Part shown: piece after piece, positions 8,352 to 15,479 of the stretch | How positions within the stretch are numbered: the stretch's first letter is position 1 | Layout of the letters: the number at the start of each line of letters is the position of its first letter | The notes under the pieces: model-generated | The model's database searches: none | The model's input: only the letters and a program-made list of their open reading frames with translations | Told to the model about the DNA's origin: nothing | Program-made: the position numbers and the translations under genes | Assembly: GCF_002232035.1 (NCBI RefSeq) | Contig: NZ_NKXR01000002.1 | Location: 149,099-213,098, forward strand | Reading direction: 5' to 3' | DNA length: 64,000 bases | From: Collinsella sp. TF06-26 | GTDB lineage: Bacteria; Actinomycetota; Coriobacteriia; Coriobacteriales; Coriobacteriaceae

Positions 8352-9452
8352 ATGCACAACAAGCGCGTGCTCGTCGCCATGAGCGGCGGCGTCGATTCCA
8401 GCGTGACCGCGTATCTGCTCAAAAGCCAGGGCTACGAATGTGTCGGCGCCACCATGCGCCTCACCTGCCCCGCACCCGACCCCGCCACGGGCATGAGTAA
8501 GGTCGACCGCGACATCGCCGACGCAGAGGCCGTCGCCGAGCGCATAGGCATTCCCCACCATGTGCTCGACTTGCAGCAAACCTTCGACCGTAACGTAATC
8601 GAGCGCTTTGTGAACGCCTACCAGGAGGGGCTGACGCCCAATCCGTGCATTATCTGCAACCGCCACATTAAGTTTGGCGCGCTGCTCGATGCAGCGCTGG
8701 ACATGGGCTGCGACTACATCGCCACGGGCCATTACGCCAAAACAAGCCAGGCGGCAGACGGCACCTGGCAGCTGCATCGCGGCGAGGACCCCAAAAAGGA
8801 CCAGAGTTACTTTTTGTATTCGCTTACGCAGGAGCGTCTGGCGCGCACGATTTTTCCGCTGGCGGGTCTGGACAAGGAGCGCAACGTGCGCCGGATTGCC
8901 GCCGAGCAGGGCTTCATCAACGCCAAGAAGGCCGAAAGCGAGGATATCTGCTTTATTCCAGACGGTAACTACGCGGGCTATATCGAGCGCCGCTGCGGAC
9001 ATCCCGCTGCACCGGGCGACATTGTGTGGCGCGACGGCAGCGTGGTCGGGCGCCACAACGGCGCGCTGCGCTACACCATCGGCCAGCGCAAAGGCCTGGG
9101 CGTCGCGATGGCGCATCCCGTGTACGTAACGGGTGTCGACGCCGTCAACAACACCGTGCATCTGGGCGAGGCCGAGGACCTGACGGCCACGGCGCTCACG
9201 GCCAACGACTGGATTTGGAGCGCCCCTGCCGACCACATGGAAGCCGAGCTGGATGCCGGCGGCATCCGCGTGGGCGCCAAGTACCGCTACCGACAGAAAG
9301 ACCAGGCAGCGATCCTTACGCACGGCGAAGACGGGCAAATGTTGCTGACCTTTGACGAGCCGCAGCGCGCCATCGCCCCCGGCCAGGCTGTCGTTATATA
9401 CCGCGGCGACATCGTCCTGGGCGGCGGCACCGTGACCGGCGCACTTAAGTAG
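8352..9452 (+). CDS. mnmA: tRNA-specific 2-thiouridylase MnmA
   Basis: Enzyme of 366 aa that thiolates U34 of tRNA-Lys, -Glu and -Gln, using ATP and relayed sulfur. The PP-loop SGGVDSS spans residues 11-17. The catalytic cysteines lie in NPCIICNR (about 99-106) and in SEDICFIPDG (about 199-208). The central tRNA-binding stretch GHYAK and DQSYFLY are present. SD AAGGAG is 9 nt before the ATG. Its sulfur source would be cysteine, which fits the neighbouring cysK. The gene is convergent with the HipA-like gene, with only 8 nt between the stops and no terminator seen there. Confidence 0.96.
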   Translation: MHNKRVLVAMSGGVDSSVTAYLLKSQGYECVGATMRLTCPAPDPATGMSKVDRDIADAEAVAERIGIPHHVLDLQQTFDRNVIERFVNAYQEGLTPNPCIICNRHIKFGALLDAALDMGCDYIATGHYAKTSQAADGTWQLHRGEDPKKDQSYFLYSLTQERLARTIFPLAGLDKERNVRRIAAEQGFINAKKAESEDICFIPDGNYAGYIERRCGHPAAPGDIVWRDGSVVGRHNGALRYTIGQRKGLGVAMAHPVYVTGVDAVNNTVHLGEAEDLTATALTANDWIWSAPADHMEAELDAGGIRVGAKYRYRQKDQAAILTHGEDGQMLLTFDEPQRAIAPGQAVVIYRGDIVLGGGTVTGALK

Positions 9453-9460
9453 CCGCGGGT

Positions 9461-10834
9461 TTATCGCTGCACGTGTCGAAGTACCTCAACAGCGGCACCA
9501 ACCTCGATTATGCGACGCTCGAGGCCGCGGCGGATGGCCTCGAGTCGACCCTCCGCCGTGGCCCATTCGCTCTGCGAAAGAATCTCGATCGCCTCATCAA
9601 CAAATCCGTTGAGCCGCGATGAATCGAACCAATCGAGCGAGTCCGCAAGCGCCAGCTGGACGGAAGGGTCGGGCCCAAACGGCTTAGCGGAAAACCCAAA
9701 CTCCCCAGCTGCGAGCACGGCAGTTGGTACGTTATACCACAGGCAGTTGCCGCTATCGAACAGCGGAGCAGGTTTTATCTCCAGGGTGTCGACATTGCGG
9801 ATGATGCCGAAGTTTCGCCAATGGCGGTCGCTGTTGGCCAAAAGGGCATCGCAGACAATCATCTGCGACATAGACCTTCTCACAGCGGCCTCACCGACAC
9901 CATGCTTGCCGAGGTAGCAACAGTACCGGTCGTACGTCGAGTTTCCCCGCTGACTACCAAGTACGCCCTTAACGTAAACAGCCGGAACGTATTCCTCGCG
10001 GCCGTCAAGAAAGTCGTCGCACAGACACACAGGGCCATCGAATATGCGCTCAACCGCGTAAGGAACAAACTCCCCCTTGGAAAGCAAGCGACGATGTAGA
10101 GCCGTTGCAACCGCCTCGTTAAAGGGACGCTGATCGTCCATCCCGCACCCTTTAGCCAAAACGCGAATGCCGTTTCGGATCATCCACGATTTAGGGAGCT
10201 CGCCCTCGGACGTGTTATCCGGATTTTTTAGACCGATGCCTTCCAGCCAACCCGAACGCTCTTCGGGCGCCGATCGCTCAAATTCGTTCTCAAAGTAATT
10301 GATGCTTTGCCATTTGAGTTCGACGCAATCGGCCGGCCGCAGCCAATAACAATCCGAAAGCGATAAGCCCAGGCACCGAACCGGAACCTCGATGCCATTG
10401 GCAATTCCCAGTTCACGATAGCGCGAGACGAGTCCAGGGCGGACGTCAGGCACCGACCGATGGCTCCACCACACGTTGAGCTCCCGTTTATTCACCGTAG
10501 GAGAAGAGCTCGAGCATGTGCCAAACGGCATTCGTTGCGCATCGAGGACCTCGGCGATTTCGAAGGGAAACTCACGCGTCGGATCAAATGAGACATGCGC
10601 GATCTCATGGTCGGCCGACATCAGCGTAAACTTGCGTCCCACATCAGCCGCAGGACGGCGTCCTCGCTTGCGGACCTTTTGGTAGGCGGTCGCAGAATTG
10701 TACTCGACCATCTTCCGGCCGCCCACAATATCGCACACAAGCGTCCCCGATGCGGCAAGTTGCGATATGCGGGCTTTCGTAACGCCCAACAGGCGGGCGG
10801 CATCACCCATAGATAAGTACTCAGACGTATCCAT
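9461..10834 (-). CDS. HTH-HipA-like kinase fusion protein
   Basis: Single protein of 457 aa. Residues about 5-55 look like a MerR/excisionase-type DNA-binding domain (MGDAARLLGVTKARISQLAASG, then GGRKMVEYN). The rest resembles HipA/CtkA Ser/Thr kinases: ANSDRHWRNFG carries the catalytic D336, H338 and N341, and LFDSGN carries the metal-binding D360. No separate HipB antitoxin gene is adjacent, so the fused HTH may supply self-repression. Start chosen at 10834 (GAGG SD about 11 nt away) rather than a GTG at 10846 overlapping that SD. A dyad lies just upstream. Target and toxicity are unknown; a toxin-like or signalling kinase role is inference. Confidence 0.7.
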   Translation of the reverse strand: MDTSEYLSMGDAARLLGVTKARISQLAASGTLVCDIVGGRKMVEYNSATAYQKVRKRGRRPAADVGRKFTLMSADHEIAHVSFDPTREFPFEIAEVLDAQRMPFGTCSSSSPTVNKRELNVWWSHRSVPDVRPGLVSRYRELGIANGIEVPVRCLGLSLSDCYWLRPADCVELKWQSINYFENEFERSAPEERSGWLEGIGLKNPDNTSEGELPKSWMIRNGIRVLAKGCGMDDQRPFNEAVATALHRRLLSKGEFVPYAVERIFDGPVCLCDDFLDGREEYVPAVYVKGVLGSQRGNSTYDRYCCYLGKHGVGEAAVRRSMSQMIVCDALLANSDRHWRNFGIIRNVDTLEIKPAPLFDSGNCLWYNVPTAVLAAGEFGFSAKPFGPDPSVQLALADSLDWFDSSRLNGFVDEAIEILSQSEWATAEGRLEAIRRGLERRIIEVGAAVEVLRHVQR

Positions 10835-10865
10835 ACACCGCATCACCTCGTTAAGTAATTTACAC

Positions 10866-10902
10866 GTTTAGTTAATAGATTACATACATCATAATACTAA
10901 AC
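10866..10902. promoter_or_regulatory. Dyad upstream of HTH-HipA gene
   Basis: GTTTAGT (10866-10872) and ACTAAAC (10896-10902) form a perfect 7-bp inverted repeat in an AT-rich stretch 32-68 nt before the start. This is where an autoregulatory site for the fused HTH would be expected. Confidence 0.5.
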
Positions 10903-10912
10903 AGCCCAAAGC

Positions 10913-10938
10913 GAAAAAAGGCCCGAAAAACGGGCCTT
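10913..10938 (-). terminator. Terminator of M42 peptidase gene
   Basis: On the minus strand AAGGCCCG, loop TTTTT, CGGGCCTT, then TTTT; 34 nt after the stop. Confidence 0.85.
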
Positions 10939-10971
10939 AGTGATTGGTCAGCCGAGTCGCAAGCTGCTCCC

Positions 10972-12000
10972 CTAGCGCTGCACGTAGGCGCGGACGAGCT
11001 CGTAGGTGTTGCGCACGCCGTCAATGTGGCTGCGCTCGTAGTTGTGGCTCGCGTACACGCCGGGGCCGATCAGGCCGTGACGGATATCGTAACCGGCCGA
11101 AAGCGTGGCCTCGACGTCGGAACCGTAATGCGGGTACACATCGATGGCGTAATCGAGCTCCAGCTCGCGCGCGATGTTGGACAGCGTGGTTACCAGGTCG
11201 TAGTTGTACGGACCGCCCGAATCCTTGGCGCAAATCGACACCATGCGCTCGGTGCAGCCCAGGTCGTCGCCCACGCAGCCCATGTCAACGCTGATCATCT
11301 CGCGCGTGTCGGCCGGCACAAAGGCACCGCCGTGGCCGACCTCCTCGTACACGGTAAAGAGCAGCGACACCTTACGCGAGAGGGTCACCTCGCCGTCGGC
11401 AACGGCGCGAGCCAAACCCAGCAGAATCGACGCCGACAGCTTGTCATCCAGGAAGCGGCTCTTGATGTAGCCACTCTCCGTCACCGTGGTGCGCGGATCC
11501 ATAGCGATGATATCGCCCGTCTGAATACCCAGCTCGAGCACATCGTCTTTGCTGTCAACGTTCTCGTCGAGCAAGATCTCCATGTTCTTCTCGATGGTCT
11601 TGACCGGTTCATCGGCCACGTGCGCCGAAGGCTCGGTGTTGAGGACCACACCCGTATACACATTGCCGTCACGCGTGTAGACGGTGCAGTTCTCGCCATC
11701 GGCCGTAGACCACTGGTGCCCGCCGAGCGTCGTGGGACGCAAGCGACCATTGTCCTTAATGGAGCGCACCATGGCGCCCAGGGTATCGACATGGCTCGCC
11801 AATACGAGCGGCTCGCCCTCGCCGCCAAGTTCAACCAGCACGTTACCCTTATTAGAACGCTCAGGCCCAAAGCCCATATCGCGCAGGGTCTCCATTAGAT
11901 AATCAGTCGCCGCACGGGTATAGCCCGTAGGCGAAGCAATCGAGGTAAGCGCCTTCAACTGCTCAGCAATATAGGAGAGCGTAGAATCCATCTGGGACAC
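10972..12000 (-). CDS. M42 family metallopeptidase
   Basis: Cytoplasmic zinc or cobalt aminopeptidase of the M42 (glutamyl aminopeptidase/FrvX-type) family, 342 aa. Metal ligands are recognisable in order: ASHVDTLG (His, Asp), RFLDDK (bridging Asp), YEEVGHGG (catalytic Glu-Glu), ISVDMG (Asp), and HYGSDVEA with a C-terminal SHNYERSH (His). The GTG at 12000 is preferred as start: AAAGGG lies 8 nt upstream, while the ATG at 11991 would be 17 nt away. The gene stands alone with its own terminator. Substrates are short peptides by family; specificity cannot be read here. Confidence 0.9.
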   Translation of the reverse strand: MSQMDSTLSYIAEQLKALTSIASPTGYTRAATDYLMETLRDMGFGPERSNKGNVLVELGGEGEPLVLASHVDTLGAMVRSIKDNGRLRPTTLGGHQWSTADGENCTVYTRDGNVYTGVVLNTEPSAHVADEPVKTIEKNMEILLDENVDSKDDVLELGIQTGDIIAMDPRTTVTESGYIKSRFLDDKLSASILLGLARAVADGEVTLSRKVSLLFTVYEEVGHGGAFVPADTREMISVDMGCVGDDLGCTERMVSICAKDSGGPYNYDLVTTLSNIARELELDYAIDVYPHYGSDVEATLSAGYDIRHGLIGPGVYASHNYERSHIDGVRNTYELVRAYVQR

Positions 12001-12123
12001 CAAAGTCACCCTTTCATATCGAATTAAACCCACAGCAACAATACCACCACGCACATTTATTTACCCAGAGAGACAACCCATCGAGCTCCCCAGAGCTGCG
12101 CCCGTCACGATAACGAGCCGGCA

Positions 12124-12243
12124 GGCCCCTGCCCGTTAGCCCCACAATCTTTCCGCAGGACGGAGGAAGCCCCCGCCGCACGAAGTGCGCAGCGGGGGCT
12201 TCCGACATGTCCGAGGACGATTCTGGGGCTAACGGGCGGGGCC
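12124..12243. repeat. 120-bp long hairpin element, copy 1
   Basis: Outer arms 12124-12144 and 12224-12243 are complementary apart from one bulged T. Inner arms GGAAGCCCCCGC (12165-12176) and GCGGGGGCTTCC (12192-12203) are perfect, capped by GCAC/GTGC. Between them lies an asymmetric region with AATCTTTCCGCAG on one side and CGAGGACGATT on the other. The same two motifs recur in the hairpin at 53848-53975. It lies just after the alcohol dehydrogenase stop and has no U-tract, so it is not a plain terminator. Confidence 0.85.
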
Positions 12244-12255
12244 CGCCGAACCAGG

Positions 12256-13422
12256 TTAAGCAGCCGGGCAGATCTTCTTGAAGAGCTCGATAACGTCGTC
12301 GAGCGTCGCCTCGCGCGGGTTACCCGGGAAGCAGGCGTCGGCCATGGCGTCCTTGGCCAGGACCTCGATCTCGTCGGCCTTCATGGCCTCGCAGACGTGC
12401 GGGATGTTCACGTCGGCAGAGAGCTGCTTAACGGCGGCGATGGCGGCGTCGGCGGCCTCGTCGGTGCTCATGCCCGTGGTGTCAACGCCCATGGCGACGG
12501 CGACCTTGGCCAGGCGCTCGGCGCAAACCGGCTTGTTGAACTCCATGGCGATCGGCAGCAGCATGGCGCAAGCGACGCCGTGCGGAGTGTCGTAGTGAGC
12601 GGACAGGGTGTGAGCCATGGCGTGGTCGATGCCCAGGCCAACGTTGGAGAAGCCCATGCCGGCGACATACTGACCAAGAGCCATGCCCTCGCGGCCGGAG
12701 CCGGGCTGGCCGAACTTGGCCTCGGCAACGGAGTCGCGCAGGTTCTCGCTGATCAGCTTAATAGCCTCAAAGTGGAACATGTCGGAGAGCTCCCAAGCGC
12801 CCTTGGTGGTGTAGCCCTCGATGGCGTGGGTCAGAGCGTCCATGCCAGTGGAAGCGGTCAGGCCGGCGGGCATGGAAGCCATCATGTCGGGGTCGACGAC
12901 GGCGACCTCAGGGGCGTCGTTGGTGTCGACGCACACGAACTTGCGGACCTTCTCGGGGTCGGTGATGACGTAGTTGATGGTTACCTCGGCAGCGGTACCG
13001 GCGGTCGTCGGCACGGCGATGGTGAACACAGCGTGGTTCTTAGTCGGAGCAACGCCCTCGAGGCTGCGGACATCGGCGAACTCGGGGTTGTTGATGATGA
13101 TGCCGATAGCCTTGGCGGTGTCCATGGAGGAGCCACCACCGATGGTCACGATAGCGTCAGCCTCGGCGGCCTTAAAGGCCTCGACGCCGTCCTTGACGTT
13201 CTGGATGGTGGGGTTGGGCTTAATCTCGGAGTAGAGGCTCCAAGCAATACCGGCGGCGTCGAGCTCGTCGGTTACCTTGGCGGTAACGCCAAACTTGACC
13301 AGGTCGGGGTCGGAGCAGACGAAGATCTTCTTGTAGCCACGACGCTGGAGCTCGCCGGGGATCTCCTTGATGGCGCCAGAACCATGATAAGAAATGGTGT
13401 TGAGAACGAAACGATTAGCCAT
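12256..13422 (-). CDS. Iron-containing alcohol dehydrogenase, FucO-like
   Basis: Group III Fe-dependent alcohol dehydrogenase of 388 aa, closest in pattern to lactaldehyde reductase FucO. The NAD-binding GGGSSMDTAK (about 96-105) is present. The metal site shows D near 198 (VVDPDMM region), GMDALTHAIEGY with its His, GIDHAMAHTL with two His, and YDTPHGVACAML with His. Start at MANRF: GGGAGG is 7 nt upstream, which removes a 14-residue extension. No fucose genes are near, so the substrate could be lactaldehyde, 1,2-propanediol or ethanol. The long hairpin element follows the stop. Confidence 0.88.
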   Translation of the reverse strand: MANRFVLNTISYHGSGAIKEIPGELQRRGYKKIFVCSDPDLVKFGVTAKVTDELDAAGIAWSLYSEIKPNPTIQNVKDGVEAFKAAEADAIVTIGGGSSMDTAKAIGIIINNPEFADVRSLEGVAPTKNHAVFTIAVPTTAGTAAEVTINYVITDPEKVRKFVCVDTNDAPEVAVVDPDMMASMPAGLTASTGMDALTHAIEGYTTKGAWELSDMFHFEAIKLISENLRDSVAEAKFGQPGSGREGMALGQYVAGMGFSNVGLGIDHAMAHTLSAHYDTPHGVACAMLLPIAMEFNKPVCAERLAKVAVAMGVDTTGMSTDEAADAAIAAVKQLSADVNIPHVCEAMKADEIEVLAKDAMADACFPGNPREATLDDVIELFKKICPAA

Positions 13423-13481
13423 TGATAGCCTCCCATCGTGTGCGGGGCGCCCATTACGCCCCACGCTATGTGTCCCATCCT

Positions 13482-13537
13482 AACGCTTTTGAAACAAAAA
13501 ATTCATGAGAACGTCAAAAGTGTTAAAGCGTTTCAAC
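13482..13537. promoter_or_regulatory. CRE/LacI-like boxes upstream of alcohol dehydrogenase
   Basis: GTTAAAGCGTTTCAAC (13522-13537) is an imperfect palindrome. A related AACGCTTTTGAAAC lies at 13483-13496. Both are 60-115 nt upstream of the start, where a LacI-family or catabolite regulator could act. The regulator is not identified. Confidence 0.35.
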
Positions 13538-13657
13538 ATAATAACGGAGCCCCAGTCCTTCCCTCCCGACTGCAGCGAAGGCTAGATTATAGGAGCAATT
13601 GCCCAAAGAATACGACCAACTCAGTCTATAAATTGTTTCTGTTTTAGCAATATATGT

Positions 13658-13686
13658 TTGACAATACGTTTATAAAAGGATACTTT
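13658..13686 (+). promoter_or_regulatory. Promoter of LURP-one-like gene
   Basis: Consensus TTGACA at 13658-13663, a 17-bp spacer, and TACTTT at 13681-13686, in an AT-rich stretch. It implies a leader of about 145 nt before the start at 13838. Confidence 0.6.
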
Positions 13687-13837
13687 ATAGTAATTAATAT
13701 GCATGCAGCAAATAGTGTCATTCATTTTGTTAGAAATTGCCCATGCGGTTATTGCAGCTGCATGTACTGCAACATACAGCGTAATTCTCCGCACGAAGCA
13801 GAAGACGGTTCCAATTCGATCGAGGCGATGACGCGTG

Positions 13838-14374
13838 ATGGCTACTGGTCCTAAATCGAGCAAGACGGCTACAAACGAATATCGAATCTCAATTGAAGGT
13901 AACCCTTATCCGCATGCTCTGGCTCTCGTCAACCCAGCGGGAGACAACCTCAACATCAAAAGACATGGGTTCACGGGTCCACTAGGACAGCTATTGAGTC
14001 TTAAATACACCGTTTATGACGATGCAAATGAAAAGCTCTTTACTGTCGTCGACGGTGGTTTTAGTAACATGCCCAGGGTTGCGCTCATCATCGAACACAA
14101 GGAAGTTGCGGTGTTCGATTATGGCCTAAACAGACTTGAGATGAAGTGCGTAACGAACATACCGAATTACACAATAAAAGGTAACTTCCTATTTGGAGAT
14201 TACGATATATTCAGTCAACGGGAAGTGAAGCTATCTTCAGTTAACGTCCTTCAATGTGATAAACAATCGTGCTTTAACATACAGGTTTTGGATAAAGCCG
14301 AATTAGCCGCCGCAATTGGAATACCCACAGCCATTGCCCTTCTGAGGGCTCGGATTGAAGAGCATCTCGAATAA
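13838..14374 (+). CDS. LURP-one/YxjI-like protein, tentative
   Basis: Protein of 178 aa with low GC relative to the neighbours. It shows repeated beta-strand pairs of the LURP-one/YxjI (tubby C-terminal-like) pattern: SLKYTVYDDANEKLFTV at about residues 54-70, NYTIKGNFLFGDYDIF near 108-123, and a closing helix AELAAAIGIPTAIALLRARIE. The family is a membrane-tethered or lipid-binding barrel of unknown bacterial function. I recognise it by pattern only, so confidence is moderate. The start at 13838 has a weak GAGG about 13 nt away. An inverted repeat CAGGAGC/GCTCCTG at 14403-14432 follows the stop. Base composition suggests transfer. Confidence 0.5.
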   Translation: MATGPKSSKTATNEYRISIEGNPYPHALALVNPAGDNLNIKRHGFTGPLGQLLSLKYTVYDDANEKLFTVVDGGFSNMPRVALIIEHKEVAVFDYGLNRLEMKCVTNIPNYTIKGNFLFGDYDIFSQREVKLSSVNVLQCDKQSCFNIQVLDKAELAAAIGIPTAIALLRARIEEHLE

Positions 14375-14459
14375 ATTGCAAAAAGCAGTTCGTAACAACA
14401 TTCAGGAGCTAGATAGTTTTTTCTGGCTCCTGAAGCTGTACTACATAGAGATGAAAAAT

Positions 14460-14492
14460 AATGCGGCAAAGGGGCTGTCCCTTTGCCGCATT
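14460..14492 (-). terminator. Terminator of YoaK-family gene
   Basis: AATGCGGCAAAGGG and CCCTTTGCCGCATT form a perfect 14-bp stem with a 5-nt loop, followed on the minus strand by ATTTTT. Confidence 0.88.
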
Positions 14493-14495
14493 CGG

Positions 14496-15212
14496 TTACT
14501 TTCGGCAGCCCTCTTTCCAAGCCTCGGCCGCAACCTTCCAGCGAAAACGCAAGTCGCGCTCGCGGTCGATAAACATGATGGCAAACGCGACAAACAGCAG
14601 CACGCTCGCCACGACGATGGCGTGCAGGCCCATGCGCTCAATACACCAGTTGCCCAACACAGCGCCAAACACAAAGGTAAAGATCACGCCAAAGTACAGC
14701 AGGCCGTTTTCCAAAAAGCCACGCTTATGGGTAATGATGTAGTCGTCCACGTTTTGCAAGGCATTACGGAGGTTGCCGATACACATGGTCGTGGCGATGC
14801 CGTGTCCATGAATCTTGCGGAAACTCTCGACCTGCATACCGCAGGCAAACGAAGTAAGGCAGTTGGCGAGCAGGTTGAAATCGCCGCCCGGGATAAAGCT
14901 CACGCCCAGCAAGATAACAGCTTCAAAAAACACCGTCACCTGGCGCCAGTGAATCACGCTGCCAAAACGCTCGTGTACCAGGTCGGCAAGCATAATGCCC
15001 ACGGCAAACGACACCACGGGGAAGAAATAGCGTCCCGCGAGCGCCCAATTACCCTCCGAGATGCTCACGCCCACCAACAAGATGTTGCCTGTCTGCGCGT
15101 TGGCGAAAACATGATCGCGCCCAATGTACGAATACACGTCCATAAAGCCACCGGCGAGCGCCAGAATGATGCCCAGCTCGATGGACTCCGATATCTGCTT
15201 GGCACGCTGCAT
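14496..15212 (-). CDS. YoaK family (DUF1275) membrane protein
   Basis: Membrane protein of 238 aa with about six transmembrane segments and the DUF1275/YoaK hallmarks: GGFMDVYSYIGRDHVFANAQTGNILL near residues 20-45 and CGMQVESFRKIHGHGIATTMCIGNLR near 125-150. Family function is unknown; a small-molecule transporter is often guessed. The start at 15212 follows AAGGAGG by 10 nt. The open frame runs about 125 codons further upstream, but without membrane or family pattern, so it was trimmed. Divergent from ygiQ. Confidence 0.85.
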   Translation of the reverse strand: MQRAKQISESIELGIILALAGGFMDVYSYIGRDHVFANAQTGNILLVGVSISEGNWALAGRYFFPVVSFAVGIMLADLVHERFGSVIHWRQVTVFFEAVILLGVSFIPGGDFNLLANCLTSFACGMQVESFRKIHGHGIATTMCIGNLRNALQNVDDYIITHKRGFLENGLLYFGVIFTFVFGAVLGNWCIERMGLHAIVVASVLLFVAFAIMFIDRERDLRFRWKVAAEAWKEGCRK

Positions 15213-15408
15213 CGTCGTGCGGCCTCCTTGTTGACGACCCTCTCGTGCGTTGGCGGAGACATGGCCGCCGTTCATACTGTAACCCATTGACAACATGGCG
15301 TGCGCGCGAGACGGGCTCCCCAACGCGCAGATACACAGTCTGGAAACAAACGGCGGGCGCGGCGCCACACCCGCATCGACACGCCGATCCGCCAGCCCAT
15401 GTACTCCA

Positions 15409-15441
15409 CCAGTCTTTTTAGCCCCGTCCCAAAAAGACTGG
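15409..15441. promoter_or_regulatory. Perfect 11-bp inverted repeat before ygiQ
   Basis: CCAGTCTTTTT (15409-15419) and AAAAAGACTGG (15431-15441) flank 11 nt. TACAAT (15443-15448), a likely -10, follows at once, so the dyad covers the promoter spacer. An operator or a dual terminator stem are both possible. Confidence 0.5.
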
Positions 15442-15479
15442 TTACAATTACGTGCAGCATACAAACACCGGGAGGGATC

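Noticed and set aside
13654..13854. A 66-codon Cys-rich open frame upstream of the LURP-one-like gene
   Set aside because: It covers the TTGACA/TACTTT promoter and runs into the next gene in another frame without an SD. A leader or promoter region is more likely.
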